Counted from the stretch's first letter, positions 43,141 through 52,484 are shown. The stretch is 64,000 bases of DNA from JACVRW01 sp963751835 (GCA_963751835.1 CAVVWD010000009.1:1-64000), one strand, 5' to 3'. Notes: generated by a model not told the origin, from the sequence alone. A program made the numbers and translations.

Positions 43141-43689
43141 GTGCCCTCTGCGAGCGACTCCGTCGTCCTTCTCCTGACAGGCCCTCCCGGCGTCGGGAAG
43201 ACGACCACCGCCCGGGTACTCGCCGACCGTGAGGAGCGCGCGGTCCACGTCGAGGCAGACCACTTCTTCCACTTCATCCGGTCGGGCTTCGTCGAGCCGT
43301 GGAGGCCCGAGTCAAGACAGCAGAACGAGACCGTGATGCGGATCGTCGCGGACACGGCCGGCGCCTACGCGGCGGCCGGCTACTTCACGATCGTCGACGG
43401 GATCATCCTCCCCCGCTTCTTTCTCGAGCCCCTGCGCGACCGGCTTCGCGACACCGGGCACCGCGTGGCCTACGCCGTGCTGAGAGCCCCGCTGGCCGTC
43501 TGCGAGTCAAGAGCACGCGGCCGTCCCCGCACGCCGCTCGCCGAGCCCGAGGTCATCGAGCGCCTGTGGCGTGACTTCGCGGACCTGGGCCCGATGGAGC
43601 CCAACGCGGTCGACGTCGGCTCCAAGAACCCCGACGAGGCCGCCGACCTGCTGGCCGAACGGCTCAGGGACGGGTCACTCGCGACCTGA
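43141..43689 (+). CDS. P-loop kinase-like NTPase (AAA_33 type)
   Basis: 182 aa from GTG 43141. Walker A LLTGPPGVGKTTTARVLADR (G14-T22), then HVEADHFFHFIRSGF, a Walker-B-like FTIVDGIILPRFFLEPLRDR and a lid-like RARGRPRTPLAEPEVIERLW. Resembles small-molecule kinases such as chloramphenicol phosphotransferase-like or adenylylsulfate/gluconate kinase-type proteins; the substrate is not evident. The longer open frame upstream has no homology. Confidence 0.78.
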   Translation: MPSASDSVVLLLTGPPGVGKTTTARVLADREERAVHVEADHFFHFIRSGFVEPWRPESRQQNETVMRIVADTAGAYAAAGYFTIVDGIILPRFFLEPLRDRLRDTGHRVAYAVLRAPLAVCESRARGRPRTPLAEPEVIERLWRDFADLGPMEPNAVDVGSKNPDEAADLLAERLRDGSLAT

Positions 43690-43940
43690 GGGCTGCAATC
43701 GAGAATGCTGAACCCCGATGGGACCGACACGACCTCGTGAACGGCGAAGCCCATGCTGCGCCCCAGTAGCGGCGAAGCATCAGTAGCCGGACCGCTTCGG
43801 CGCTTCGGATCGTCAAGGGCCGATCAGTCATCTCGGGCCTTCCGTTGGTGATCGGGTCACGCGTCACGCCAACGAAGCTACGGCGGTCGCGGACAGGCGC
43901 CATCGGCAGTCCTGCTTATCCGGGTTGCCTAACGATCGAG

Positions 43941-45678
43941 CTAGAGCAGCCCGTTCTCCTCGGCGAAGCGGCCGGCGGCGGCGCGCGAGCGAACACCCGC
44001 CTTGCGGTAGATCGAGCGCAGGTGCGCGTTGACCGTGCGCACGCTGAGGAAGAGCTGCTCGGCTGCCTCGGCATCGGAGAGCCCGGCCGCGACGAGCCTG
44101 AGCACCTCTACCTCGCGCGCCGTCAGTCCGACGGGATACTCGTCCACCTCGTCGGCCTCGGACGCCTGGCCCAGCTGGGGGACGTGCGCCTCCACTGCGG
44201 CGTAGAGCCGCCTCGGATCGGACACACCCCTGAGCGTGTGCGTCCCTCGATCCGTGAAGACCAGTCCCGAGCCGGCGGCGAGCTCGCGCGTGGTCGTGCT
44301 GACCAAGACCTCCGCCGGGCTCGCTCGCTCGGAGATCCGGGTGGCGATGTTCAGCGCGATCCCGCGGGTGCGGCCCTCGGCATGCTCGACCTCGCCGGTG
44401 TGAACGCCCGCACGGATCCTCAAGTCGAGCGCGACGAGGCGGTCCATCACCGCGAGCGCACACCGAATGGCGCGCGCGGGGCTCTCGAATGACGCGAGGA
44501 ACCCGTCCCCCGTGGTCTCGATCTCCTGGCCGCCGAAGACAACGAGCTCGCCCCTCGTCGCGCTGTCGTGCGCCGCGAGGAGCTCGCTCCAAGCGCTGTC
44601 GCCGAGGCGCTCGGCCGTGCGCGTCGAGCCGACGATGTCCGTGACGAGGATGGTCGCGATGCGAAGCTTCGGGGCCGCGCGGTCCGCGTCGGCTCGTCTT
44701 CCCCGGCGTCGGCGCGAGCACCCGGTAAGCCGACTCACCCGCCGGCTCGAGCCTGAAGCGGTCGCTCACGACCACGGCGGCGTCGGGGTCGATCCACACG
44801 CCGGCGCCGCTCGCTCCCCGGGCAAGCTTCGATGCCCGCTCGACCGGCTCGCCCTCGGCGCCGTACACCCAGCGGGCCTCGCCGGCCTGCTCCAGACGGG
44901 TGGCGCCGACCCGCGCCTCCCCGGCGCTCACCGCGACGCTCGCGACTACGCGCGGCCGTCCGCCGGCCTCGCCGTCAGCGGCCACCGCGAGCCCGGCCTC
45001 GACGGCCGCGACCGACCGCGTGCGCAGGTCCGGGCCCTCGAAGACCGCGACGAGCAGGCTACCGTCGGTCTCGCTGGGCGCGCCCCCGAGCGCCCTGATC
45101 CGCTCCTCCGCCAGCTCGCGCTCGCGGCGCCCGACAAAGCCCACCGCCTCCTCGGGCAGGTCCGTGTCGGGAAGCCGCCACTCGACCGCGAGGATCGCCA
45201 CCTCCCGCACCTGCCTCCCGTAGCGCTCCAGGTGGGCGCTCGTGTTCCGAAGCTCGCCTACCGTCTCGTCGATCGAGCGTTTGAGGCTGAGCGCCGTCCT
45301 GATCCTCGCCAGGAGCTCGCGCTCGTCCACGGGCTTCGAGAGGAAGTCGTCGGCGCCGGCCTCAATGCCCGGCACGCGATCCTCGACCGCGTTCAGCGCC
45401 GTCATCAGCACGACCGGGATCAGCCTGGTCTCCGGATCGCCCTTAAGAATCCGGAGGGCGCTGATCCCGTCCATGCCGGGCATCACCACGTCGAGCAGGA
45501 CGAGGTCGGGTGGCGTCGCGGCCACCCGCTCGAGCGCCTCGAGCCCGTCCGCCGCGGTCTCCGTGGCAAACCCGCGACTCTCGAGCTCCTGCTCGAGGTA
45601 GTCGACGTTGAGGGGCTCGTCGTCGACGATCAGGATGCGGGCCTGTCGATCCGGCTGCGGATCGGTCTGCCCAGTCAT
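43941..45678 (-). pseudogene. REC-cyclase-cyclase-LuxR signalling protein, one frameshift
   Basis: ATG 45678. Receiver domain with acidic D19/D20, phospho-acceptor D63 (LLDVVMPGMDG) and Lys in FLSKPVDERE. Then a degenerate nucleotide-cyclase domain (AILAVEWRLPDTDLPEEAV ... GEARVGATRLEQAGEARWVY) without the metal Asp pair. After a one-base shift near 44699 (GGGGAAGACG; an extra A) a class III cyclase continues with both metal aspartates (ILVTDIVGSTRTAERLG; IETTGDGFLASF). The C terminus is a LuxR/GerE helix-turn-helix (LTAREVEVLRLVAAGLSDAE ... VNAHLRSIYRKAG). About 578 aa when corrected. Real break or sequence error cannot be told apart. Confidence 0.85.
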
Positions 45679-45830
45679 CGCGTCCCGAGATGCCGGCTCA
45701 CGAGCTCGACGAGCCGCTCGTCGTCGATCGGCTTCGCCACGAAATCGTCGCAGCCGGCATCGATCGCCAGCAGCACCAGCGCAGAGCAGAAGAGAAGCCA
45801 ACCGAGGTCGACGGTCTCAACGCTGGTCAC
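45675..45830 (-). pseudogene. Truncated response-regulator receiver remnant
   Basis: 51-codon frame from GTG 45830, overlapping the next gene's start as ATGA. The C-terminal half, DAGCDDFVAKPIDDERLVEL, is the end of a receiver domain including the conserved Lys-Pro; the phospho-Asp half is missing. The preceding DLGWLLFCSALVLLAID is hydrophobic and may have become a membrane segment by chance. Probably a leftover of a second regulator or hybrid kinase deleted upstream. Confidence 0.6.
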
Positions 45831-45898
45831 GACCTATCGAGGGTAGCGACGGACTTGTGGCGGCTGTCACGACCGCCGGCATCGGCCGGCGAACGGAA

Positions 45899-47476
45899 TC
45901 AGGCGACCGAGCGGCGGCGGCGCTTGGCGCGGTAGAGCAGCTCGTCGGCGCGCGTGACGAGCTGTTCCGGGGTCTCCCCGGGCTCGCGCGCCGCGATTCC
46001 GAAGCTCGCCTCGATGTCCTGCCCCTCCGCGCGCTTCGTGGACAGCTCCCTCTGGAGCCGGCGGACTACCCGTTTGGCGTCCAGCCGCGAGGCGCCGCCA
46101 AGGACGACGGCGAACTCGTCGCCGCCGAGCCTGAAGGCGTCATCGCTGCGCCGCAGCCCGTTACGCAGCGCCTCGGCCAGGGCCACCAGCGCGCGGTCAC
46201 CCGCCTGATGGCCGTAACGGTCGTTGACGAGCTTGAGGTTGTCCATGTCGCAGAGGATCACGGCGAGCTGCCCGTCCGAGGAGGCCGCCTCGCGATTCAG
46301 CCGGGCCAGGAAGGCGCGCCTGTTCGGGAGGCTGGTCAACGGGTCGTGGGTGGCCTCGTGACGCAACCGCACCGCCCGGTCCGCGGTCTGGAGCGCCGCC
46401 ACCGCCTGGTTGGCGAACAGGCGCAGCGCCTGCAGCCTCGCGCGCGTCGGGAGCAGCCGGTCCCGCGGGTCGTCCACCGAGATCACGCCCAGGTGGCCCC
46501 CCTCCTGGTCCTCGAGCGGCACGAGCAGCCAGTGGCGCGCCCAGGCGTAGGGGCCGTGGCCGTTCATCTCCGACCGGTGGCCGGACGGATGGCCGCCCAG
46601 CCGCTCCTCGGCCACCTCGGTGGGGATCAGGAAGCAGCCGGCGATATCGAACTCCTCTGTGAACAGGGGCGCCAGCGACTCGATGGGCCTTCCGCCGGTC
46701 ATCCCCGCGGCCGGGTTCTCCCACCCGGTCGCGGCCGCCGGCCTGAGCGGCTCTCCGGGACCATCGGCCAGCTCGATCACGACCCTGTCGAAGCCGAGGG
46801 CATCGTGGATCCCGTCGCAGACCGCCTGCAGGACGTCCTCGGTCTCGTCTGCCTCCGCGAGCCGGGCGGACACAGCGAGAACGCCCTCCAGCATGCGCTG
46901 GTGCTGAGCGGTGTTGGCGGTCTCCTGCGCGATCCGGAGCGCGAGCGCGGCGTGGCGGGCGATCGCCACCAGGGCCTCGAGCTCGCCCTCGCTCGGGCGC
47001 CGGCCTGTCTCCGGCTCGTCGACCGAGATCACTCCGATGAGGCCACCCTTGGCGTCGTGGAGGGGCACGAACAGGGCGTCCTCAGCCGTCCAGGCGTCGG
47101 GATGGTCACTCGGCTCGATGTCCGGCACGAACGAGTCGGCGCCCAGGGCCTCCCAGTCGAACTCGTCCCCGGGCACGAAGTAGGCGCCGCCGCGCTCAAA
47201 GCGCTCCGCGAGCAGGGGGTGCCACGTCTCCGCAGGCGACGCGCGGCCGACGAGTGCTTTCACCCCCTCCTCCGACCCGACGGCGGCGGCGGCGAGCATG
47301 TCGTCGTACGCCGGCCGGTAGACGTTCACCACGACGGCGCGGTAGCCCAGCAGCTCAGAGATCGCCTCGCACAGGTCCTCGAGCACGACCTGGAGGTCAT
47401 GCTCGTCGCGTACCGACGCAGTCCGCTCGAAGATCGCACCCAGCCGGGCGAGCGTTTTCAGGTTGTCGGCCGTCAT
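45899..47476 (-). CDS. GAF-GAF-GGDEF diguanylate cyclase
   Basis: 525 aa from ATG 47476. Two GAF domains (about residues 10-165 and 185-345; both contain a VPL..GGxxGVISVD strand) precede a GGDEF domain (360-520) with DPLTSLPNRRAFLARL, DMDNLKLVNDRYGHQAGD and the intact active-site FRLGGDEFAVVLGG. No inhibitory RxxD is seen five residues before GGDEF. Cytoplasmic; would make cyclic di-GMP in response to bound ligands. Two bases separate it from the GGDEF-EAL gene upstream, a single operon. Confidence 0.92.
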   Translation of the reverse strand: MTADNLKTLARLGAIFERTASVRDEHDLQVVLEDLCEAISELLGYRAVVVNVYRPAYDDMLAAAAVGSEEGVKALVGRASPAETWHPLLAERFERGGAYFVPGDEFDWEALGADSFVPDIEPSDHPDAWTAEDALFVPLHDAKGGLIGVISVDEPETGRRPSEGELEALVAIARHAALALRIAQETANTAQHQRMLEGVLAVSARLAEADETEDVLQAVCDGIHDALGFDRVVIELADGPGEPLRPAAATGWENPAAGMTGGRPIESLAPLFTEEFDIAGCFLIPTEVAEERLGGHPSGHRSEMNGHGPYAWARHWLLVPLEDQEGGHLGVISVDDPRDRLLPTRARLQALRLFANQAVAALQTADRAVRLRHEATHDPLTSLPNRRAFLARLNREAASSDGQLAVILCDMDNLKLVNDRYGHQAGDRALVALAEALRNGLRRSDDAFRLGGDEFAVVLGGASRLDAKRVVRRLQRELSTKRAEGQDIEASFGIAAREPGETPEQLVTRADELLYRAKRRRRSVA

Positions 47477-47478
47477 CG

Positions 47479-49512
47479 CTAGGCGCTCCACTTCGATCCG
47501 AGCGGGACGAGCTTCGACTGCTCCTTGCGCAGCTCGCGGCACAGGCGCGCGGCCTCGGTGTTGACGCGTGGCCAGGGGTCCCCGGGCCGGGCGAGCGCCC
47601 AGCCCTGGCCGGTGGCGACGCCGAGGTGGATCAACACGCGCAGCTCGTCGAGCGTCTCGATGCCCTCGGCGCAGATCGACGAGCCGGTGCTGCGTGCGAA
47701 GTGGACGAGCGAGCCGATCAGCGCGATCTTGGCAGCGTCGTTGTGAACGTCCGCCACCAGCGCGCGGTCGAGCTTGATCATGTCGGGCCGCATGCTCATC
47801 ACCTGCTGAAGCCCGGCGTAGCCCTCGCCCGCGTCGTCGACCGCGATGCGCGCTCCGCGCGACCGGAGCGAATCGAGCTGGTCCTGGAGCGCCTCCGCGT
47901 CGCGGACCCGCTCCTCCTCGGTGATCTCGATGACGACCCCGCTCAGATCCGCGGGGAGCTGCTCGCCCACCTCGGGAGAGGCGAGCCCCGACGGGCTCAG
48001 GTTGACCGAGATGTAGGACCCCTCGGGCCGACCCGGCGCGGCCAGCGCGAGCCGCACGGTGTCCGCCTCGAGCGGCGCGCCGAGCCCGAACCGGTGGGCC
48101 TGGGAGAACCACCACGACGGCGGCAGGCCGGGCTTCCCGGCGAAGCGGGCGAGCGCCTCGTAGCCGACCGGCTCGCCGCTCGCGAGCGAAACGATCGGTT
48201 GGAACACCGGGCGTACGGCGTCCTTCTCGGCCAACAGCCGCGCGAACTGCTCGCGCTGCTCGTCGGTGACTACGAACACATGCTCCTGGTCGTACGCGCG
48301 CGTACGCGCGCCGCCGGAGGCCTTGGCCCAATCGAGCGAGCCGCCGGCCAGCTGCAGCAGCGCGGCGGCGGTGCGCGCGTCATGCGGAAAGGAGGCGAGT
48401 CCGGCGGAGCAGCGCAGGGAGCCGGGCACCGGACCGGCGGCCTCGACGGCCACGCGGGCCCCCTCCGCCAGGGCAAAGGCGCGCGACCCCTCGGAGTCGG
48501 GGAGGATGACCCCGAACTCGTCCCCGCCCACCCGGGCCACTATCCCGAGATCGCGCATCGCCGTGCGCAGGCCGCCGGCGGCAGCGCTCAGCACCTCGTC
48601 GCCGAACGGGTGTCCGCGAGACTCGTTGAGGCGCTTGAAGTCGTCGATGTCGATCAGCACCACGGCCACCGAGTGCCCCTCCCGGCCGGCGAGCTCGAGC
48701 TCCTTGCCGAGCAGCTCCTGGAAATGGCGATGGTTGGCGAGACCGGTGAGCGGATCACGGTGGGCGAGCTCCTCGAGGCGCCGGTGGTTCTCCTCGAGGT
48801 CGGATGCCATCGCGTCGAAGTCGCGCGAGAGCATCCCGAGCTCGTCGCGCCGGCGCCACCCGAGGCGGGTGGCGAGATCTCCGCCGCCGACCGCCCGCGT
48901 GGCCAGTCGCAGGCGGTCGAGCGGCCGGAAGATCCCGCGCCCCAGCACCAGCGCGGTGAAGATCGTGAAGGAGAGCAGCAGGATGCCGAGGACGATCGCC
49001 ACACGCCTGTTGCGGTCGGCGAGCTCGGCGTCGAACGGGGCCATGTCGTAACCCGCCACGAGCGCGGCCTCGACCTTGCCATCCTCGCGGAGGGGCGTCG
49101 CGAGCAGCTCGTCGTGGCGGCCGCCGTCCCGGGACTCGCCGGATGCTTGGTCGCCGGTGCTGAGGGCCGTCGTCACGAGCCCCAGCTCGGTCGAGCCGCG
49201 CGCCGACTGTCCGACCGAGGCCACCGGTGTGGAGGAGCCGGGACGGTAGATCGCGGCCGAGGCGAGCTCGGGATGGGCGACCCAAAGGCGATCGAGCTCC
49301 CGCTGCAGGGTCTCCGGCCGCTGTAGATCCGCGGTCGAGACGCCGGTCTCGAACCTCTTCGTGGAGTCCTTGAGGAGGGTTTGCGCCGAGTCCCTGTAGG
49401 CCCCGTGCAGCTCATCGCTCGAGCTCTTGCTGGCGACGTAGGCGCACAAAGCAGCGGCCACGGCCAGCGCGATGGTCACCTGAACCCGGAGGCTACGTAG
49501 GCGGGACACCAC
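47479..49512 (-). CDS. Membrane HAMP-GGDEF-EAL protein
   Basis: 677 aa. TM1 near 10-28, an extracytoplasmic sensor of about 140 residues, TM2 near 170-192 (IVLGILLLSFTIFTALVLG), HAMP, then GGDEF (DPLTGLANHRHFQELL, IDIDDFKRLNESRGHPFGD, ARVGGDEFGVIL) and EAL (PVGYEALARF, VNLSPSGLAS, VIEITEEERV, AVDDAGEGYAGLQQ, IKLDRALV, CAEGIET). Both catalytic domains keep key motifs, although the EAL loop-6 DDFGTG is DDAGEG. It may make or degrade cyclic di-GMP; the balance cannot be judged. Confidence 0.93.
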   Translation of the reverse strand: MVSRLRSLRVQVTIALAVAAALCAYVASKSSSDELHGAYRDSAQTLLKDSTKRFETGVSTADLQRPETLQRELDRLWVAHPELASAAIYRPGSSTPVASVGQSARGSTELGLVTTALSTGDQASGESRDGGRHDELLATPLREDGKVEAALVAGYDMAPFDAELADRNRRVAIVLGILLLSFTIFTALVLGRGIFRPLDRLRLATRAVGGGDLATRLGWRRRDELGMLSRDFDAMASDLEENHRRLEELAHRDPLTGLANHRHFQELLGKELELAGREGHSVAVVLIDIDDFKRLNESRGHPFGDEVLSAAAGGLRTAMRDLGIVARVGGDEFGVILPDSEGSRAFALAEGARVAVEAAGPVPGSLRCSAGLASFPHDARTAAALLQLAGGSLDWAKASGGARTRAYDQEHVFVVTDEQREQFARLLAEKDAVRPVFQPIVSLASGEPVGYEALARFAGKPGLPPSWWFSQAHRFGLGAPLEADTVRLALAAPGRPEGSYISVNLSPSGLASPEVGEQLPADLSGVVIEITEEERVRDAEALQDQLDSLRSRGARIAVDDAGEGYAGLQQVMSMRPDMIKLDRALVADVHNDAAKIALIGSLVHFARSTGSSICAEGIETLDELRVLIHLGVATGQGWALARPGDPWPRVNTEAARLCRELRKEQSKLVPLGSKWSA

Positions 49513-49552
49513 CTATCAGTATCGGCTCCGTCGGGAAATCCTTTAGTGATGG

Positions 49553-50896
49553 TCAGCGCAGTTCGCGCACCCGGATCGCGTGCGGGTCCGGGGTTTTGCC
49601 GTTCATACTCCCGACCCGCGCCACCCCGGTCAGCCGCCCGCGTAGCCCGCGGAACCTGACCAGAATGACTCCCACACCGGGGGTGGATCCGAACGCCTCG
49701 TGACCCGTCGACGGTTTCGGCCCGCGCAGCGAGGCGAACATGAAGTCGCCGTCGGGCGAGATGTCGAAGAGGTCGGGAGCAGGATCGTCGCTCAGCTCGC
49801 CCTCTAGCTCGAAGCTTTCAACGACCCTGTTCGCGCGCGGGTCGACAACGGTCACGTCGTTCTCGATCCGGTCCCCCCACCACAGGAAGCCGAAGCTGGT
49901 GAGCCCGACAGCGTGCGCGTCGACCGTTGCGTCCGGCGCGTCGCGGCTGTACACGTGGTGCGCGCGCGGCCGGTTCGGGATCGTGCTCGGCGTCGCTCGG
50001 AACTGGTCGAGCTCGAATGAGTAGACGTCGTGCCCATAGGGCTCATCGCCGGGAACGGAAGGCACAGTCAGCCCTGCGCCGCTGTTCACATACATCCTGC
50101 CGCCGGCCTCCATCTCGCCGCAGCCGTTGTCGTCCACGACTCTGCGGTCGTACTCGGCGACGATCCGCATCGGGGTCTGGTTGTGGTCAACCACGAACAT
50201 GCCCCCGCCGCGCAGCGTCACGAAGGTGAACCCGCCGTCTCTCGTGACGCGCGGGCAGACCGGGGCGTTGTCGGGACGCAGCTTCGGGTCCTGGCAGTCC
50301 TCGCCGCTCGGGGTTTTGCAGGCGGCGAGGTCGATCTCGGCGCCGTCCTCGAGCCTGAAGTCCTCGTTCACGTAGTCGGTCGCGATCCGCTGGAGCTTCT
50401 TGCCGTTCTGGTTCGCGACGATCAGGTGGCGCTGGTCCGGCGTCGGCCAGGCGGCGTGCGCCTGGGTGCCGACGTCGATGCACTCGAGTGGCTCGCGCTT
50501 CTCCGCGTCCAGGAAGACCACGTGCCCGGTCGCGAGGTACGCGATCACGGCGTGGGTGTTGCCTGAGGGCCGGTCGTCGTCGCCTCCATTGAAGACGAGC
50601 ATGTGCGGGCGTAGCGGCGTGGTCCCGGTTCGCTTCTCGCAGAAGCCCCCCACCCTGCTGCCGAGGTCGATCGGCTCGGCCGCCGCCGAGCGGGCGTCGT
50701 CGGTTAGCTCGTCGCCGTCGAAGATGTACAGCGTTCCTACGCCCGTCCCGAACCTGTCCTCCTGGTCGATCAGCCAGACCTCGTACGAGCTGCTCTCGCC
50801 TCCCTCGCCGGATCTCGCGCCTGTTGTCCCCACGATTGCTACGGCGACCGTGCAGACGAGCGTCACCAGTGCCACGAGCATCATGCGCGGCTTCAT
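49553..50896 (-). CDS. Secreted beta-propeller-like protein
   Basis: 447 aa with an N-terminal signal sequence (MMLVALVTLVCTVAVAIVG). Repeated strands of the YVTN/LVIVD type: VIAYLATGHVVFLDAEKREP, AAWPTPDQRHLIVANQNGKK, GGFTFVTLRGGGMFVVDHNQ, NDVTVVDPRANRVVESFELE and PDLFDISPDGDFMFASLRGP. Paired cysteines (CKTPSGEDC, CP, CGEM) suit an extracytoplasmic location. Function unknown. It ends 40 bp upstream of the GGDEF-EAL gene in the same orientation, so a signalling link is possible but unproven. Confidence 0.75.
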   Translation of the reverse strand: MKPRMMLVALVTLVCTVAVAIVGTTGARSGEGGESSSYEVWLIDQEDRFGTGVGTLYIFDGDELTDDARSAAAEPIDLGSRVGGFCEKRTGTTPLRPHMLVFNGGDDDRPSGNTHAVIAYLATGHVVFLDAEKREPLECIDVGTQAHAAWPTPDQRHLIVANQNGKKLQRIATDYVNEDFRLEDGAEIDLAACKTPSGEDCQDPKLRPDNAPVCPRVTRDGGFTFVTLRGGGMFVVDHNQTPMRIVAEYDRRVVDDNGCGEMEAGGRMYVNSGAGLTVPSVPGDEPYGHDVYSFELDQFRATPSTIPNRPRAHHVYSRDAPDATVDAHAVGLTSFGFLWWGDRIENDVTVVDPRANRVVESFELEGELSDDPAPDLFDISPDGDFMFASLRGPKPSTGHEAFGSTPGVGVILVRFRGLRGRLTGVARVGSMNGKTPDPHAIRVRELR

Positions 50897-50949
50897 TCGA
50901 GTCCCCCCCGGGTGTTTGCGAGCACAGCTTGACCGGTCACGGACCGTAG

Positions 50950-51201
50950 CTAAGAGCGCTGTAGGAACCAGCCTCCGCCGACCAGGTCGCGGAATACCAC
51001 CAGATTACGCCCATCGGTGAGGACGACCTCGAAGTAGCGCCGCCGCAGCGGGCGTGTGGTCCACCATCGATCCTCCACCACCCACTCCTCGCGCACGGTG
51101 TCGACCTCCGCACCGGCCACAGTGCGCGGCAGCCCTCCGTCGCGGGGAATGACGGCGGTTGGCTTGGGAGACCCGAGCCGGCGCGACCTGCCGGGCGTCA
51201 C
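50950..51201 (-). CDS. DUF6504 family protein, ImuB-associated
   Basis: 83 aa from GTG 51201, 13 bp after the imuB stop. EWVVEDRWWTTRPLRRRYFE then VVLTDGRNLVVFRDLVGGGW and a final FLQRS is the DUF6504 signature, a small protein encoded directly after imuB in many actinobacteria. Its place suggests a role with the DnaE2/ImuB mutasome; no activity is known to me. Confidence 0.8.
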   Translation of the reverse strand: MTPGRSRRLGSPKPTAVIPRDGGLPRTVAGAEVDTVREEWVVEDRWWTTRPLRRRYFEVVLTDGRNLVVFRDLVGGGWFLQRS

Positions 51202-51214
51202 CGCGGCGAGGCGC

Positions 51215-52468
51215 TCATGACGCCGGGGCGTCCGGGAACGGCGCCAGCACCGCGCGGCGCTCCGGGATCCGAGAGTCGGGGTCGAGGTCGAGCACGCGCA
51301 GGGCGGCCTCCCCGCCGGCCGCCTGGCGGGCCTGGCGAACCGCCTCGCCGAGGCGGCCGCGGCGAACCGCCGCGGCCTCGTCGAGTAACCGGCCCTGGTC
51401 CTGGGCCGGAGGGCCGAAGGCCTCCACCTCGAGCGCCAGCGACTCGGACGGGGCCGGCAGCTCCGCAAGCTTGGGCGCCAGCGCAAGCAGGATGCGGGCG
51501 GGGTCGGCGCTCGCGTGGCGCAGCGTGACCGCCGTCCGCCAGGTGCCGCCGGCCACGAAGCGCGCCGACACGGCAAGCGCCCGCAGCGAGCGCCCGCGTC
51601 GCTCGCGCCGGGCCAGTACGCGCGCGATCAGCAGCTCGAGCGCCCGCTCCAGCTGCTGGCCCGAAGCCGCCTCGGGCAGCTCGAGCCGCTCGCTCACCGG
51701 CTCGGGCGGGCGGCGCGGCTCGAGCGGCAGGTCGCGCCCACGGGCGAGGTCGAGCGCCAGCAGGCCGGGGTGCCCGAAGCGCTCGGAGACGGCGCGGGCG
51801 GGCAGGCCGGCGACGTCACCGAGCGTCCGCAGCCCGAGCTGCTCGAGCACCTCGGGCAGCGCCTGCAGCTCCGGCCTGGAGCGCAGGATCCCCACGGGGA
51901 GCGGGGCGAGGAAGTCGCGCAGCGCCGCCTCCTCGACGACCACCGCGCCAGACACGAAGACCGGCCCGGTTCCGTGAACGGCCGCCCCGGAGCTGCGGCC
52001 GTGCCGGCGCGGGCGCGCCTGCAGCGCGGCCGCGTATGCGGCGAAGCGGCTCGGCGCCGCTCCGAAGCGAGCGCCGGTTCCGAGGCTGCGCCGGGCGGCG
52101 GCCAGCACCCCGGCCAGGTCGCCGCCATGGATGCCCTCGAGGCCCGCGGTCTCGAAGAAGGCGGCGCCGGCCTGATCCGACTCCACCGCAGCGCCGATCC
52201 CTTCCACCCTGTCGAGCACGCTGTTCCAGAGCGAGCGCACCCCCTCGGGGTCGGGCGGAACGAGCCGCAGGGCGGGGCAGCGCGACATCGCCTCTCCCAG
52301 CCTCATCCCGCGCACGATCCCGTACGCCTCCGCAGGCGCGGACACCTCTCCCACCAGCTGCTCGCGCCCGGCCTCGGGCGCCAGCGCGGCCGGCTCGGAG
52401 ATGAGCGCCCGGCGATCCCCGAGCGCCGCGAGGAGCTCGAAGCGGGGATAGAGGACGCAGACGATCAT
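51215..52468 (-). CDS. imuB: ImuB-like non-catalytic Y-family polymerase homologue
   Basis: 417 aa from ATG 52468, which starts directly after a LexA box; the upstream in-frame ATG at 52486 would lie beyond the box. Y-family fold, but the catalytic acidic residues are missing: the N-terminal strand reads MIVCVLYPRFELLAALG instead of an Asp-containing DxDxFFA, and the second motif reads GAAFFETAGLEGIHGG. ImuB acts as an adaptor linking DnaE2 to the beta clamp. ALEQLGLRTLGDVAGLP-like helix-hairpin-helix and little-finger regions follow. ImuA, its usual partner, is not found beside it. Confidence 0.88.
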   Translation of the reverse strand: MIVCVLYPRFELLAALGDRRALISEPAALAPEAGREQLVGEVSAPAEAYGIVRGMRLGEAMSRCPALRLVPPDPEGVRSLWNSVLDRVEGIGAAVESDQAGAAFFETAGLEGIHGGDLAGVLAAARRSLGTGARFGAAPSRFAAYAAALQARPRRHGRSSGAAVHGTGPVFVSGAVVVEEAALRDFLAPLPVGILRSRPELQALPEVLEQLGLRTLGDVAGLPARAVSERFGHPGLLALDLARGRDLPLEPRRPPEPVSERLELPEAASGQQLERALELLIARVLARRERRGRSLRALAVSARFVAGGTWRTAVTLRHASADPARILLALAPKLAELPAPSESLALEVEAFGPPAQDQGRLLDEAAAVRRGRLGEAVRQARQAAGGEAALRVLDLDPDSRIPERRAVLAPFPDAPAS

Positions 52469-52484
52469 GCGAACACATGTTCGC
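52469..52484. promoter_or_regulatory. LexA (SOS) box at imuB
   Basis: GCGAACACATGTTCGC, a perfect 16-bp palindrome with the same 14-bp core as the dnaE2 box, ending one base before the imuB ATG on the minus strand. Confidence 0.87.

Noticed and set aside
43664..43903. 79-codon minus-strand open frame between the kinase and LuxR genes
   Set aside because: Overlaps the kinase gene end, has no ribosome binding site and no recognisable sequence.
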